64,000 nucleotides of DNA from Galactobacter caseinivorans (GTDB taxonomy: Bacteria; Actinomycetota; Actinomycetes; Actinomycetales; Micrococcaceae). The notes beneath the pieces are model-generated. The model saw only the letters and a list, made by a program, of their open reading frames with translations. It was not told the origin of the DNA and ran no database searches. Location: contig NZ_QQXL01000008.1 in NCBI RefSeq assembly GCF_003640665.1, forward strand, positions 62,001-126,000, in the 5' to 3' direction. Shown here piece by piece: positions 7,823 through 15,116 of this stretch. The position numbers and the translations under genes were made by a program. Numbering within the stretch: the first letter of the stretch is position 1; each line of letters starts with the position of its first letter.

Positions 7823-8729
7823 CGTCACCGTCAAGAATGATGGAGCGCGTGAGGTGGCGCGGCTCGTCAGGATTCAGGCCGCGGGCCAGCGCCCGGTCCA
7901 ACGTCACCTTGTGCACGCGGGCCAGCTCCGCGAGCGGGTGCACCTCGGGGTGATGCAGATAGGTGCCGCCGGTGACCTCCACCTCGCCGCGCAACGCGGA
8001 GGGCCCGTCCCCCAGCATCCAGGTGACGCGGCGCGGGCCGGCGATGGCGATGGGGCCGTGGCGATACTCCTTGGCCGGGTAGGACTCGGTCCAGCCCTGC
8101 ACGGCCTCACGCATCTTCAGCGCCGCCTCATTGGCCAGGCCAAAGGTCCAGCCGCGGCCAAGGAAGGTGAACTGCTCCGCGTCGATGAGGTCCTGCGGGG
8201 TGGGCGCGTCCACGGCCGCCGCGGCATCCGCCACCGCCGTGCCCAGGTCCAGGCCGGAGTCCGTGAGGAGGTAGGCCAGGGCGGTGGTCGCGAAGCGCGT
8301 CTGCACCACGGACTTCTCATCTGCATACGGCAAGGCAACGATGCGATCCGCCAAGGTCACGATGGGGGTGTCGGTATCACCGATGAGCGCCACCGTCGGG
8401 ATCTTGCCCTTGAGCTGCGCCAGCACCTCCAGGACCTCAGTGGTGGTGCCGGAGCGCGTGATGGCCACGAGGAGATCGTAGTCACCCACGCGCAGCTCCA
8501 GGTCGGATTCGGAGGCGGAGAAGGCGTCAGCGAGGCCCTCCCCCGCGCCCTCGCGCGCCTTGGCCCAGGCCTGCGCCATGAACCACGAGGTTCCGCAGCC
8601 AATGACCGCGACCCGGGTGCCCTGCGGCGCGATCGGATCCACCGCGCGGCGCTCCTTGGCCTCGCCGATGGCGCGCGTCCAGACCTCTGGTTGCGAGCGC
8701 AGCTCCTGTTCCATATGCGTGGTGGCCAT
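7815..8729 (-). CDS. SIS-domain aldose/ketose isomerase-deaminase, AgaS-like
   Basis: A 304-aa protein with two tandem SIS (sugar isomerase) domains: the first contains GCGTSWFMAQ and the ITRSGTTTEVLEVL phosphosugar loop, the second EAALKMREAVQGWTESYPAKEYRHGP, which resembles the GlmS isomerase active site. There is no glutaminase domain, so it is not GlmS. AgaS proteins deaminate and isomerise galactosamine-6-phosphate to tagatose-6-phosphate, which exactly fills the step between the deacetylase and the PfkB kinase here. It is the first gene of the isomerase-ROK-PfkB-aldolase unit and has GGAAGG 10 nt before ATG. Confidence 0.88.
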   Translation of the reverse strand: MATTHMEQELRSQPEVWTRAIGEAKERRAVDPIAPQGTRVAVIGCGTSWFMAQAWAKAREGAGEGLADAFSASESDLELRVGDYDLLVAITRSGTTTEVLEVLAQLKGKIPTVALIGDTDTPIVTLADRIVALPYADEKSVVQTRFATTALAYLLTDSGLDLGTAVADAAAAVDAPTPQDLIDAEQFTFLGRGWTFGLANEAALKMREAVQGWTESYPAKEYRHGPIAIAGPRRVTWMLGDGPSALRGEVEVTGGTYLHHPEVHPLAELARVHKVTLDRALARGLNPDEPRHLTRSIILDGDDA

Positions 8730-8799
8730 GCCGTGGCGCCTTCCCGGCCAGCGCCGTCCCGGAGGGGAGCGCGACGTGTGGCCTCAACGTGGTGATTAG

Positions 8800-8816
8800 G
8801 CTTGATTGTTTCAAGC
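8800..8816. promoter_or_regulatory. Candidate operator of the DeoR regulator
   Basis: GCTTGA-TTGTT-TCAAGC is a perfect 6-bp inverted repeat with a 5-nt spacer, 71-87 nt upstream of the isomerase ATG. DeoR/AgaR-type regulators bind such short repeats before catabolic operons. Assignment to the local DeoR protein is inferred. Confidence 0.45.
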
Positions 8817-9016
8817 GCTACTCGATCATAATCTCGCAGTTGGGTCGACTTGGGAAGGGGATCCGGCGGACGGGGTGCTTCCCGCTCGGTAAATCACATT
8901 CGTGTTGTTTAGAGGGCTCCCCGGCTCGCATGAACTGTGGTTTATGTTGCCTATGTGACAGGTGTTGCCACTGGTGGTCATGTTCCGTATGGTGATCAAG
9001 TGACGTTCACCAATTT

Positions 9017-9042
9017 GTGATCAAACGGAACCGTTAGATCAC
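9017..9042. promoter_or_regulatory. 26-nt palindrome before the NlpC/P60 gene
   Basis: Two nested inverted repeats share one centre: GTGATC (9017-9022) with GATCAC (9037-9042), and AACGG (9024-9028) with CCGTT (9031-9035). Only the two central bases and the single bases flanking the inner arms break symmetry. It ends 51 nt before the start codon, a typical operator position. A wall-stress regulator such as MtrA is one possibility, but I cannot assign it. Confidence 0.55.
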
Positions 9043-9093
9043 GAAACAGCGAGCATCGCTCATCATCTTGTCCCCCTGTAGTGAGGAACCCCC

Positions 9094-11034
9094 ATGGCTT
9101 CGCGACTTGCCATCGGCGTGTCTGTCGGCACCGCCGCTTTGGTTGCTGCCACGTTCACCGGCGCCACCTCCCTGGCCCAGCCGTCCAACCAGGCCAACCT
9201 GGCCCTGACCGCGGCGACCAACCAGCAGATCCAGGTGGCCTCCGTGCCCTCCGAGGCAGAGGTCAACTCCGCCAAGGTGGACCCCGCGGCCAAGAAGACC
9301 ATGGCGGAGCGCCTCCAGCGCGAACTGGACACGACCTCCAGCGCCGTGGAGAAGATCGCAGAGCGCGCCCAGAGCAGCTGGGACGCCCTCACCGAGGCAC
9401 AGCAGAAGGCCATCAAGCGCCAGGAGCTGGCCACCACCGCCACGACCCAGTCCGCAGCCGCCCAGAAGCGCCTGGCTGAGTCGCAGAAGCAGGTGGGCCA
9501 GATTGCCTCCGAGAGCTACCGCAACGGCGGCATGAACCCGTCCGTTGGCGAGCTGCTCACCGGCGACGCCCAGAAGGCCCTGGATCGGTCCCAGACCCTG
9601 AAGAACCTGGCCGAGTCCCGCACTCGCAACCTCAAGTCCTCCGAGTCTGACGCCGCCCTGGCCAGCGCGTGGGCCAAGTACACCGAGGCCGCCAAGCGCG
9701 AGTCCGACCGCGCAGTCAAGGCGCAGACCGACGCCGAAGCGGACGCACAGAAGGAAGCCACCGGCTACCGCACCGAGGTGCAGGCCCAGGATTCCGCCCG
9801 CAAGCAGCTCATCGCCCGCCTCGCAGTGCTCAACGGCACCACGTTCAAGCAGGAAGAGGCCGCGCTGACCAAGCGCGAGAACGTCAAGCGCGAGCAGGCC
9901 CTCAAGGCCGCCATGAAGGCAGAGGCCGCCAAGAAGGCCGAAGAAGAGCAGGCAGCCCGCAAGGCCGCAGCCGAGAAGGCAGCGGCCGAGGCCAAGGATG
10001 ATTCCGCGGAGGGCCTGCCCCGCCCCGCGAACGTCCCGGGCACCGAAGATTCGTCCGCCGATGGGCAAGAGGAAGGCTCGTCGGCGGGCAGCAAGACACA
10101 GGCCCAGAAGGACGCAGAAGCCAAGGAAGCAGCCGAGAAGGCCGCGGAGAAGGCTGAGCAGGACAAGGCCAACAAGGCTGCCGCGGAAGCCAAGGCAGCA
10201 CAGGAGAAGGCCGACAAGGAGGCAGACGCCAAGGCGGACGCCCAGGCCAAGGCTGACGCTGAGGCCAAGAAGAAGGCGCAGGAGGCCAAGGACGCTCGCG
10301 AGAAGGCAGAGCAGGAGCAGTCCGGAGACAACGACTCCAAGGATTCAGCCGAAGAGAAGGCCGCAGAGCAGAAGCGCGAGCAGGCCAAGGCCGACGCCGC
10401 TGCCATGGCCGCCAAGGAGAAGGCCGCGGCACAGAAGCGGGCCGCAGCCGCTGCCGCGGAGAAGAAGTCGGAGCAGCGCAAGGCCGCCCAGAAGGCCGCC
10501 GCCCAGGCCAAGGCCAAGAAGGCCGCGGCTGCGAAGAAGGCCCAGGCCCGCGCCGCCGCCCAGAAGGCAGCAAAGAAGGCCGCCGCCAAGCGGGCAGCCG
10601 AGCGCGCCGCAGCCAAGAAGCGTGCCGAGCGCGCATCGGATGACAACGGCGGCTCTTCCTCCAGCAAGGAAGCAGCCATCGACTGGGCCATGGACATCGG
10701 CGCCAACAACTACTACGGCTACATCTTCGGCGCCAACGGTCCCCGCTACTTTGACTGCTCCAGCTTTGCGCTGACGGCCTTCAAGAAGTCCGGGATCAGC
10801 ATGACCCGCACCTCCACCTCGCAGTTCAAGAACGCCCCCAAGCGCATCCCGCTGAGCCAGCTCAAGCGCGGTGACCTGGTGTTCTCCTCCAGCAACGGTG
10901 GCGCCTCGATGTACCACGTGGCGATCTACATGGGTAACGGTCAGGTGGTCCACGCCCGTAACCCCAGCGCCGGTATCTCCCCGACGCCGCTGAGCTGGGT
11001 CAACAACCTCTACCCGCTGGCCGCTCGCTACTGA
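9094..11034 (+). CDS. Secreted NlpC/P60 cell-wall hydrolase with long coiled-coil/Ala-Lys-Glu region
   Basis: A 646-aa exported peptidoglycan endopeptidase. A Sec signal (MASRLAIGVSVGTAALVAAT, ending near GATSLAQP) is followed by a coiled-coil domain (about 60-280) like that of RipA/PcsB-type hydrolases, an extremely Ala/Lys/Glu-rich helical stretch (about 270-515) broken by two Ser/Gly/Pro-rich linkers, and a C-terminal NlpC/P60 domain with Cys555 in FDCSSFALTAFKKSG, His608 in YHVAIYMG and His620 in VVHARN. It should cleave stem peptides during daughter-cell separation. ATG is preceded by GTGAGGAA. A 26-nt palindrome upstream suggests specific regulation; a strong terminator follows. Confidence 0.93.
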   Translation: MASRLAIGVSVGTAALVAATFTGATSLAQPSNQANLALTAATNQQIQVASVPSEAEVNSAKVDPAAKKTMAERLQRELDTTSSAVEKIAERAQSSWDALTEAQQKAIKRQELATTATTQSAAAQKRLAESQKQVGQIASESYRNGGMNPSVGELLTGDAQKALDRSQTLKNLAESRTRNLKSSESDAALASAWAKYTEAAKRESDRAVKAQTDAEADAQKEATGYRTEVQAQDSARKQLIARLAVLNGTTFKQEEAALTKRENVKREQALKAAMKAEAAKKAEEEQAARKAAAEKAAAEAKDDSAEGLPRPANVPGTEDSSADGQEEGSSAGSKTQAQKDAEAKEAAEKAAEKAEQDKANKAAAEAKAAQEKADKEADAKADAQAKADAEAKKKAQEAKDAREKAEQEQSGDNDSKDSAEEKAAEQKREQAKADAAAMAAKEKAAAQKRAAAAAAEKKSEQRKAAQKAAAQAKAKKAAAAKKAQARAAAQKAAKKAAAKRAAERAAAKKRAERASDDNGGSSSSKEAAIDWAMDIGANNYYGYIFGANGPRYFDCSSFALTAFKKSGISMTRTSTSQFKNAPKRIPLSQLKRGDLVFSSSNGGASMYHVAIYMGNGQVVHARNPSAGISPTPLSWVNNLYPLAARY

Positions 11035-11082
11035 GCCGGCCGCGGCCCGAGTCACGGCCCCACGCGGTAACGCACCGCGAAG

Positions 11083-11122
11083 ACGAAGGAAGCCGGTCCC
11101 CTGAGGGGCCGGCTTCCTTCGT
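11083..11122. terminator. Bidirectional terminator between the NlpC/P60 and UspA genes
   Basis: An 18-bp nearly perfect stem (GAAGGAAGCCGG paired with CCGGCTTCCTTC, extended by flanking pairs) with a CTGA loop lies between two convergent genes, 49 nt after one stop and 32 nt from the other. Confidence 0.85.
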
Positions 11123-11153
11123 TATGTGGGTGAGCTACCCGGCTGCTTCTGCC

Positions 11154-12170
11154 CTAGTCGGCGTCCGGCATGGGGCCAAAGTTGGGGCGGTTCTCCACTC
11201 GCTGATCCGAGCGGTTCGGGACCACCAGCACCGGGCTCTTGGCCAGGCGCAACACGTTCTGTGAGGTGGATCCAAGCAGCACGCCGGCAAAGCCGCCGCG
11301 CCCGCGTGTGCCGGTGATGACCATGCGCGCGCGCTGGGACTCCTCCACCAACACCTGCGCCGGAATACCCACCGTCACACGGGTCTCCACATGCAGGCCC
11401 TCAAAGTGGTGGCGCAGCCAATCCGCAGCGGCATTGAGCTGCTCCTCCATCTCCTGGACCACAGCCTCCTGATCAATGGCGGCAGAGACCCATGCCTGCG
11501 TGCCGGTGAGTGGGGGCAAAGCCCACACCACCCGGAGGCCGCAGCCGCGCGCCAAAGCCTCCCCACCGGCGTCGAGCATGGCAAGACGCGCACGCTCCGA
11601 GCCGTCCACGCCGACCACCACAATGTTTTCCTCGTCCTCGCGATCCAGGCAACCCCTGGGCACAATCACCGTGGCGCAGTGCGCATGCGGCGGCACCGCG
11701 GAGGACACCGAACCGAGCAGGCGGCCCATGAAGCCGCCGTGCCCGCGGGCACCAAGCACCACCAACGCCGCGCTCTTGCTGTACTCCAACAGCGTGCCGG
11801 CCGCGTCACCCGTCTCCACGTATGCACGCACGCGGTCCGCGCTCACCAACTGATCGCCGTCGGGCAACAGACGCCGCCGCTCCAACTCCACCAGCGCATC
11901 TCGCAACACCTGCTCCGCGCCGGTGCGCAGAGTCTCGTCATCCAGAGCCGCGTAACCGGCGTCCATGGCCGTCGCAACAAAGGTGGGAATGGAATAAGAC
12001 ATCACGGCCTCGACGTCCAAATCACGCCGCTTGGCCTCGGCTGCCGCCCACGTCAGGGCGTCATAGGACTGCTCGGAACCGTCCACGCCCACCACAATCG
12101 TGGCGTTGCCTGGCGTCTCACGGACGCCGTCCTCGGCATTGTCCTCACGGGGGCTATTGTTCGCGGTCAT
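11154..12170 (-). CDS. Universal stress protein with two UspA domains
   Basis: A 338-aa cytoplasmic protein with tandem UspA domains. Domain 1 begins ATIVVGVDGSEQSYDALTWA and ends with the ATP-binding signature GARGHGGFMGRLLGSVS; domain 2 begins NIVVVGVDGSERARLAML and ends GTRGRGGFAGVLLGSTS. Both keep the G-x2-G-x9-G(S/T) nucleotide motif, so ATP binding is expected. Actinobacterial relatives respond to hypoxia, stationary phase or redox stress. The start at 12170 has AAGGAG 10 nt upstream; the longer frame to 12203 lacks one. The gene is divergent from the purine permease. Confidence 0.93.
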   Translation of the reverse strand: MTANNSPREDNAEDGVRETPGNATIVVGVDGSEQSYDALTWAAAEAKRRDLDVEAVMSYSIPTFVATAMDAGYAALDDETLRTGAEQVLRDALVELERRRLLPDGDQLVSADRVRAYVETGDAAGTLLEYSKSAALVVLGARGHGGFMGRLLGSVSSAVPPHAHCATVIVPRGCLDREDEENIVVVGVDGSERARLAMLDAGGEALARGCGLRVVWALPPLTGTQAWVSAAIDQEAVVQEMEEQLNAAADWLRHHFEGLHVETRVTVGIPAQVLVEESQRARMVITGTRGRGGFAGVLLGSTSQNVLRLAKSPVLVVPNRSDQRVENRPNFGPMPDAD

Positions 12171-12325
12171 GGGACCACTCCTTCCAGCTGGAGGGACTCT
12201 CATTCAACACCTCAGCGCGCCAGGACGCATCCCACCCCCGAGATCCCGCTCACATCGTGGCGGTTTAAAGGCCGTATTCGCGCCTCACCTGCGCAATGGA
12301 CTGCCCCCGAAGAACGGCGCGCCGA

Positions 12326-12331
12326 TAAACT
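12326..12331 (+). promoter_or_regulatory. Leaderless-type -10 element of the purine permease gene
   Basis: TAAACT lies 7 nt before the ATG at 12339 and there is no Shine-Dalgarno sequence. The TAnnnT-N6-8-ATG layout is the hallmark of leaderless transcripts in Actinobacteria. Confidence 0.5.
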
Positions 12332-12338
12332 AGCGCTC

Positions 12339-13796
12339 ATGTCATCACGCACAGCACCCCCCGCTGCCCGCGGCGGCCTGGACCGCTACTTCAAGATCTC
12401 CCAACGCGGCTCCACGCTGGCGCGCGAGGTCCGCGGCGGCTTCGCCACGTTCTTCGCGATGTCCTACATCGTGGTGCTCAACCCGCTGATCCTGGTGGGC
12501 CCGGACGGGGCCGGGACCGAGCTGGGGATTCCCCAGGTGGCCGCAGCCACCGCCTTTGTGGGCGGCATCCTCTCCATCATCATGGGCGTCTGGGCCAAGC
12601 ACCCCTTCGCCATCGCGACCGGCCTCGGCGTCAACGCGCTGGTGGCCGCCACCGTGGCCACCCACCCCAACCTGAGCTGGCCGTCCATGATGGGACTGGT
12701 CCTGGTGGCCGGCGTCATCATGTTTGTGCTGGTCCTCACCGGCTTCCGCACCGCCGTTTTTAACGCCGTGCCCGCCGGACTCAAGACCGCGATTGTGGTG
12801 GGCATCGGCTTCTTCATCACGCTGGTTGGCCTGGTCAACGCCGGCTTCTCTCGCCCCGGCGGCACGCCGCTCGCCCTGGGCATCAACGGCCGGCTCAGCG
12901 GCTGGCCCACGCTCGTCTTTGCGGTGGGGCTGCTGCTGACCATTGCTCTGCTGGTGCGCAAGGCCAAGGGCGCCATCCTGATCGGCATCATCGTCTCCGC
13001 CGTGCTGGCCAACATCCTGGAGGCCGTATTCCACATCGGCGGGCAGAAGGACGCCACCGGAGCGCTCGTGAACCCGACCGGCTGGTCGCTGGTAGTCCCC
13101 GGAGCCAACTTCACGTGGCAGACGCCGGACCTGTCCCTGATCGGCAAGGTGGACCTGGCCGCGTTCACCCCCGGCTCGCTTGGCGCGCTGGCCGCGATCC
13201 TGCTGGTCTTCGTGATCCTGCTTTCCATCTTCTTTGACGCCATGGGCACCATGGTTGGCCTAGCCACGGAGGCCGGCACCATCGACAAGGACGGCCAGAT
13301 CGAGGACGTCAACAAGGTGCTGCTGGTGGACGCCGCCGGCGCCATCGCCGGCGGCGGCTCCTCCGTGTCCTCCAACCAGATCTTCGTAGAGTCCTCCGCC
13401 GGAATCGGCGAGGGGGCCCGCACCGGCCTGGCCGCCATCGTCACCGGGCTGCTGCTGATCGTGGCCATGTTCCTTTCCCCGCTGGTCAACTTTGTGCCGT
13501 TCGAGGCCGTGGCGCCCGCCCTGGTGTGCGTGGGTTACATGATGATGCGCCAGGTCAAGAACATTGACTGGGACGACATGGGCATTGCGCTCCCCGCGTT
13601 CCTGACCGTGGCCATGATGCCGTTCACCTACTCCATCGCCGACGGCATTGGCGCCGGCTTTGTGTCCTTCGTGTTCGTGCGCTTGGTGCAGGGCAAGGCC
13701 AAGGAGGTACACCCGCTCATGTGGGTGGTGGCTGGCCTGTTCGTGGTCTTCTTCAGCATGGGCCTGATCGACGGCTGGACCGGCGCGGGGGCGTAG
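12339..13796 (+). CDS. NCS2-type purine permease (AzgA/PbuG-like)
   Basis: A 485-aa polytopic membrane protein of the hypoxanthine/guanine/adenine AzgA subfamily. It starts with FKISQRGSTLAREVRGGFATFFAMSYIVVLNP, a conserved opening of that subfamily, and contains ATGLGVNALVA, the NAGFSRPGGTP region, IFFDAMGTMVGLA and SSNQIFVESSAGIGEGARTG. About 12-14 TM segments are expected; it imports purine bases by proton symport. The start at 12339 gives the normal N-terminus; the open frame upstream overlaps the divergent UspA gene and is not coding. Confidence 0.93.
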   Translation: MSSRTAPPAARGGLDRYFKISQRGSTLAREVRGGFATFFAMSYIVVLNPLILVGPDGAGTELGIPQVAAATAFVGGILSIIMGVWAKHPFAIATGLGVNALVAATVATHPNLSWPSMMGLVLVAGVIMFVLVLTGFRTAVFNAVPAGLKTAIVVGIGFFITLVGLVNAGFSRPGGTPLALGINGRLSGWPTLVFAVGLLLTIALLVRKAKGAILIGIIVSAVLANILEAVFHIGGQKDATGALVNPTGWSLVVPGANFTWQTPDLSLIGKVDLAAFTPGSLGALAAILLVFVILLSIFFDAMGTMVGLATEAGTIDKDGQIEDVNKVLLVDAAGAIAGGGSSVSSNQIFVESSAGIGEGARTGLAAIVTGLLLIVAMFLSPLVNFVPFEAVAPALVCVGYMMMRQVKNIDWDDMGIALPAFLTVAMMPFTYSIADGIGAGFVSFVFVRLVQGKAKEVHPLMWVVAGLFVVFFSMGLIDGWTGAGA

Positions 13797-13857
13797 CCGC
13801 CTCGCGGATCCCTTAGCCTGATGCGGATCCCGGGCCCGCCCGTCAGGCCGCGGCAAG

Positions 13858-13922
13858 TTTCCACCGGGTTTTCGCTCCAGGACCGATCAACGCTCGGGTG
13901 AGTGGCGAAAACCCGGTGGAAA
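13858..13922. repeat. Palindromic repeat family A, copy 1
   Basis: Perfect 18-bp arms, TTTCCACCGGGTTTTCGC at 13858-13875 and its complement at 13905-13922, enclose a smaller inner stem (ACCGA/TCGGT). It sits between the convergent purine-permease gene and the AbiEi-like gene and may act as a terminator. Related copies lie at 15031 and 49180. Confidence 0.8.
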
Positions 13923-13934
13923 AGCGACATCGCG

Positions 13935-14936
13935 TCAGAGCAGACGAATCCGACGCCGCGGATCGCTCCGCAAGCCGGCTGCACTGAGCTGCTGCACCAA
14001 GCGATGCGGATGTGCCATGTCCTCCCACATCCAGCGCAGCACTCGGTTGCTCACGGCCGCGAGCCGCGCCTCCCGCCGCTTCTCATCGCGAATGACATGC
14101 CAGCTCTCCCGCCCGTCCTTCATCTCCGCATCGAGGTACTTCGCGGCACCATCCGCCTCAGCGAGGATGCGTTGCTCCGCCCACCAGAAGTCCGAGAAAC
14201 CGATCAGCCCTTGGGCATCCGTGTGTCGCTGCTGCAGCACTGGTTCCTCGAATCCGTGCTGATACATAACCGCGCGGCTTCCCGATTCCAACGGGGACTC
14301 TGCTCCCGGCCGTCCCAACGCCAGCACTTGCAAGCCCTTGACCCTGCGGCACTTCACAGCCTGATCGCCAAGCCAACCCTCCACGTGTTCGGCGGAAATA
14401 CCCATCGCGGGCCCATGCCTCAGCATCCCGTCGATGGCGGTCAGGCCGTGCCCCAAACGTGCCGTCGACATCGTTTCGCCAGCCGCCTCGTGGAGGGGAA
14501 CGCACCAAAAATCCCCCACTCTCACGGGAGTTTCAAAGGGGTGATGATGCCTCTTCACCCTCGGCACGTCCATGATCTCGCGATGAACCCACGGAGGCGC
14601 TGACGCCTCCGCCCGGCAGGTGGGGTCCTCTACGCCCAGGCGGATCGGTCGAGCGGTGGCCACTTCAATGTGCTGCGGGACCCCGAGCGTGGGCAGGCCA
14701 GCCAAGCGCAGCGCTGTCTCTCCGCAGTACACAGTGTCCGGGGCCCGCAGGGTCTTGGCCGCCACCAATCGCAGAAACCGCTGGTGGTGGGGCAACTCCA
14801 CCCACGTCTTGGCATCGATGTACACGCCGGGCCCCAAACGGACTAACTTCCCGGCTCGGTAAGCCCTCCGGAGCGATTGATCACCCGGACCGACGAGGAG
14901 GTCACCGGGAATTCTTGCCTCGACTAAACTCTTCAT
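13935..14936 (-). CDS. AbiEi-like N-terminal domain plus DUF559/Vsr-like endonuclease-fold protein
   Basis: A 333-aa protein not part of any obvious operon. Residues 1-60 (PGDQSLRRAYRAGKLVRLGPGVYI) resemble the winged-helix N-terminus of AbiEi-type antitoxins; the middle (65-200) follows the AbiEi-like pattern (DTVYCGETALRLAGLP). Residues 212-268 look like a DUF559/very-short-patch-repair nuclease core: ESPLESGSR (Glu217), QQRHTDAQGLIGFSDFWW (Asp249) and ILAEADGAAKY (Glu260, Asp262), giving a complete PD-(D/E)xK-like set. Similar proteins occur widely in Actinobacteria as uncharacterised or 'type IV TA antitoxin' entries; no AbiEii toxin is adjacent. Palindromic repeats of one family flank it on both sides. 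Confidence 0.75.
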   Translation of the reverse strand: MKSLVEARIPGDLLVGPGDQSLRRAYRAGKLVRLGPGVYIDAKTWVELPHHQRFLRLVAAKTLRAPDTVYCGETALRLAGLPTLGVPQHIEVATARPIRLGVEDPTCRAEASAPPWVHREIMDVPRVKRHHHPFETPVRVGDFWCVPLHEAAGETMSTARLGHGLTAIDGMLRHGPAMGISAEHVEGWLGDQAVKCRRVKGLQVLALGRPGAESPLESGSRAVMYQHGFEEPVLQQRHTDAQGLIGFSDFWWAEQRILAEADGAAKYLDAEMKDGRESWHVIRDEKRREARLAAVSNRVLRWMWEDMAHPHRLVQQLSAAGLRSDPRRRIRLL

Positions 14937-15030
14937 CCCCACATGCTGGTGGGGCCGCGGACCTGACCACAGCGCCTCCCGACAGTGTGGGGACAACACC
15001 CGGCGCCGCGCCGTCGCCCATCTGTTTGTG

Positions 15031-15106
15031 AGGGATCTCCACCGGCTTTTCGCCGTCACCACGTCCGTTGTTCGGGTACCCGTCCAAAACCCGGTGGAGA
15101 ATCCCT
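15031..15106. repeat. Palindromic repeat family A, copy 2
   Basis: AGGGATCTCCACCGG... pairs with ...CCGGTGGAG and ATCCCT over 76 nt, with the CTTTT/AAAAC continuation of the family and a divergent loop. Compared with copies 1 and 3 the outer stem is longer and the inner stem weaker. It lies 5' of the AbiEi-like gene and 10 nt downstream of the spermidine-synthase-like gene. Confidence 0.7.
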
Positions 15107-15116
15107 CAGCGCCCCG

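Larger units (their letters stand above)
8730..9093. promoter_or_regulatory. Divergent intergenic region between the isomerase operon and the NlpC/P60 gene
   Basis: This 364-nt gene-free stretch is visibly less GC-rich than its surroundings and carries the promoters of both flanking units. It holds the GCTTGA-N5-TCAAGC palindrome near the isomerase gene and a strong 26-nt palindrome near the hydrolase gene. I looked for a ydaO-type c-di-AMP riboswitch, common before actinobacterial wall hydrolases, and could not recognise one. Confidence 0.6.

Noticed and set aside
5091-8795. Very long plus-strand open frame (over 1200 codons) opposite the sugar-catabolism genes
   Set aside because: It is an antisense shadow of high-GC genes: Arg/His/Gly-rich translation, no domain, no ribosome site, and four well-recognised genes lie on the other strand.
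8830-9093. c-di-AMP (ydaO-type) riboswitch before the NlpC/P60 gene
   Set aside because: Expected from biology and from disA in the window, but I could not find the conserved core or stems; a covariance-model search would settle it.
11391-12338. N-terminal extension of the purine permease frame
   Set aside because: It runs antisense through the UspA gene and has shadow-type composition; the family N-terminus begins at 12339 behind a leaderless promoter.
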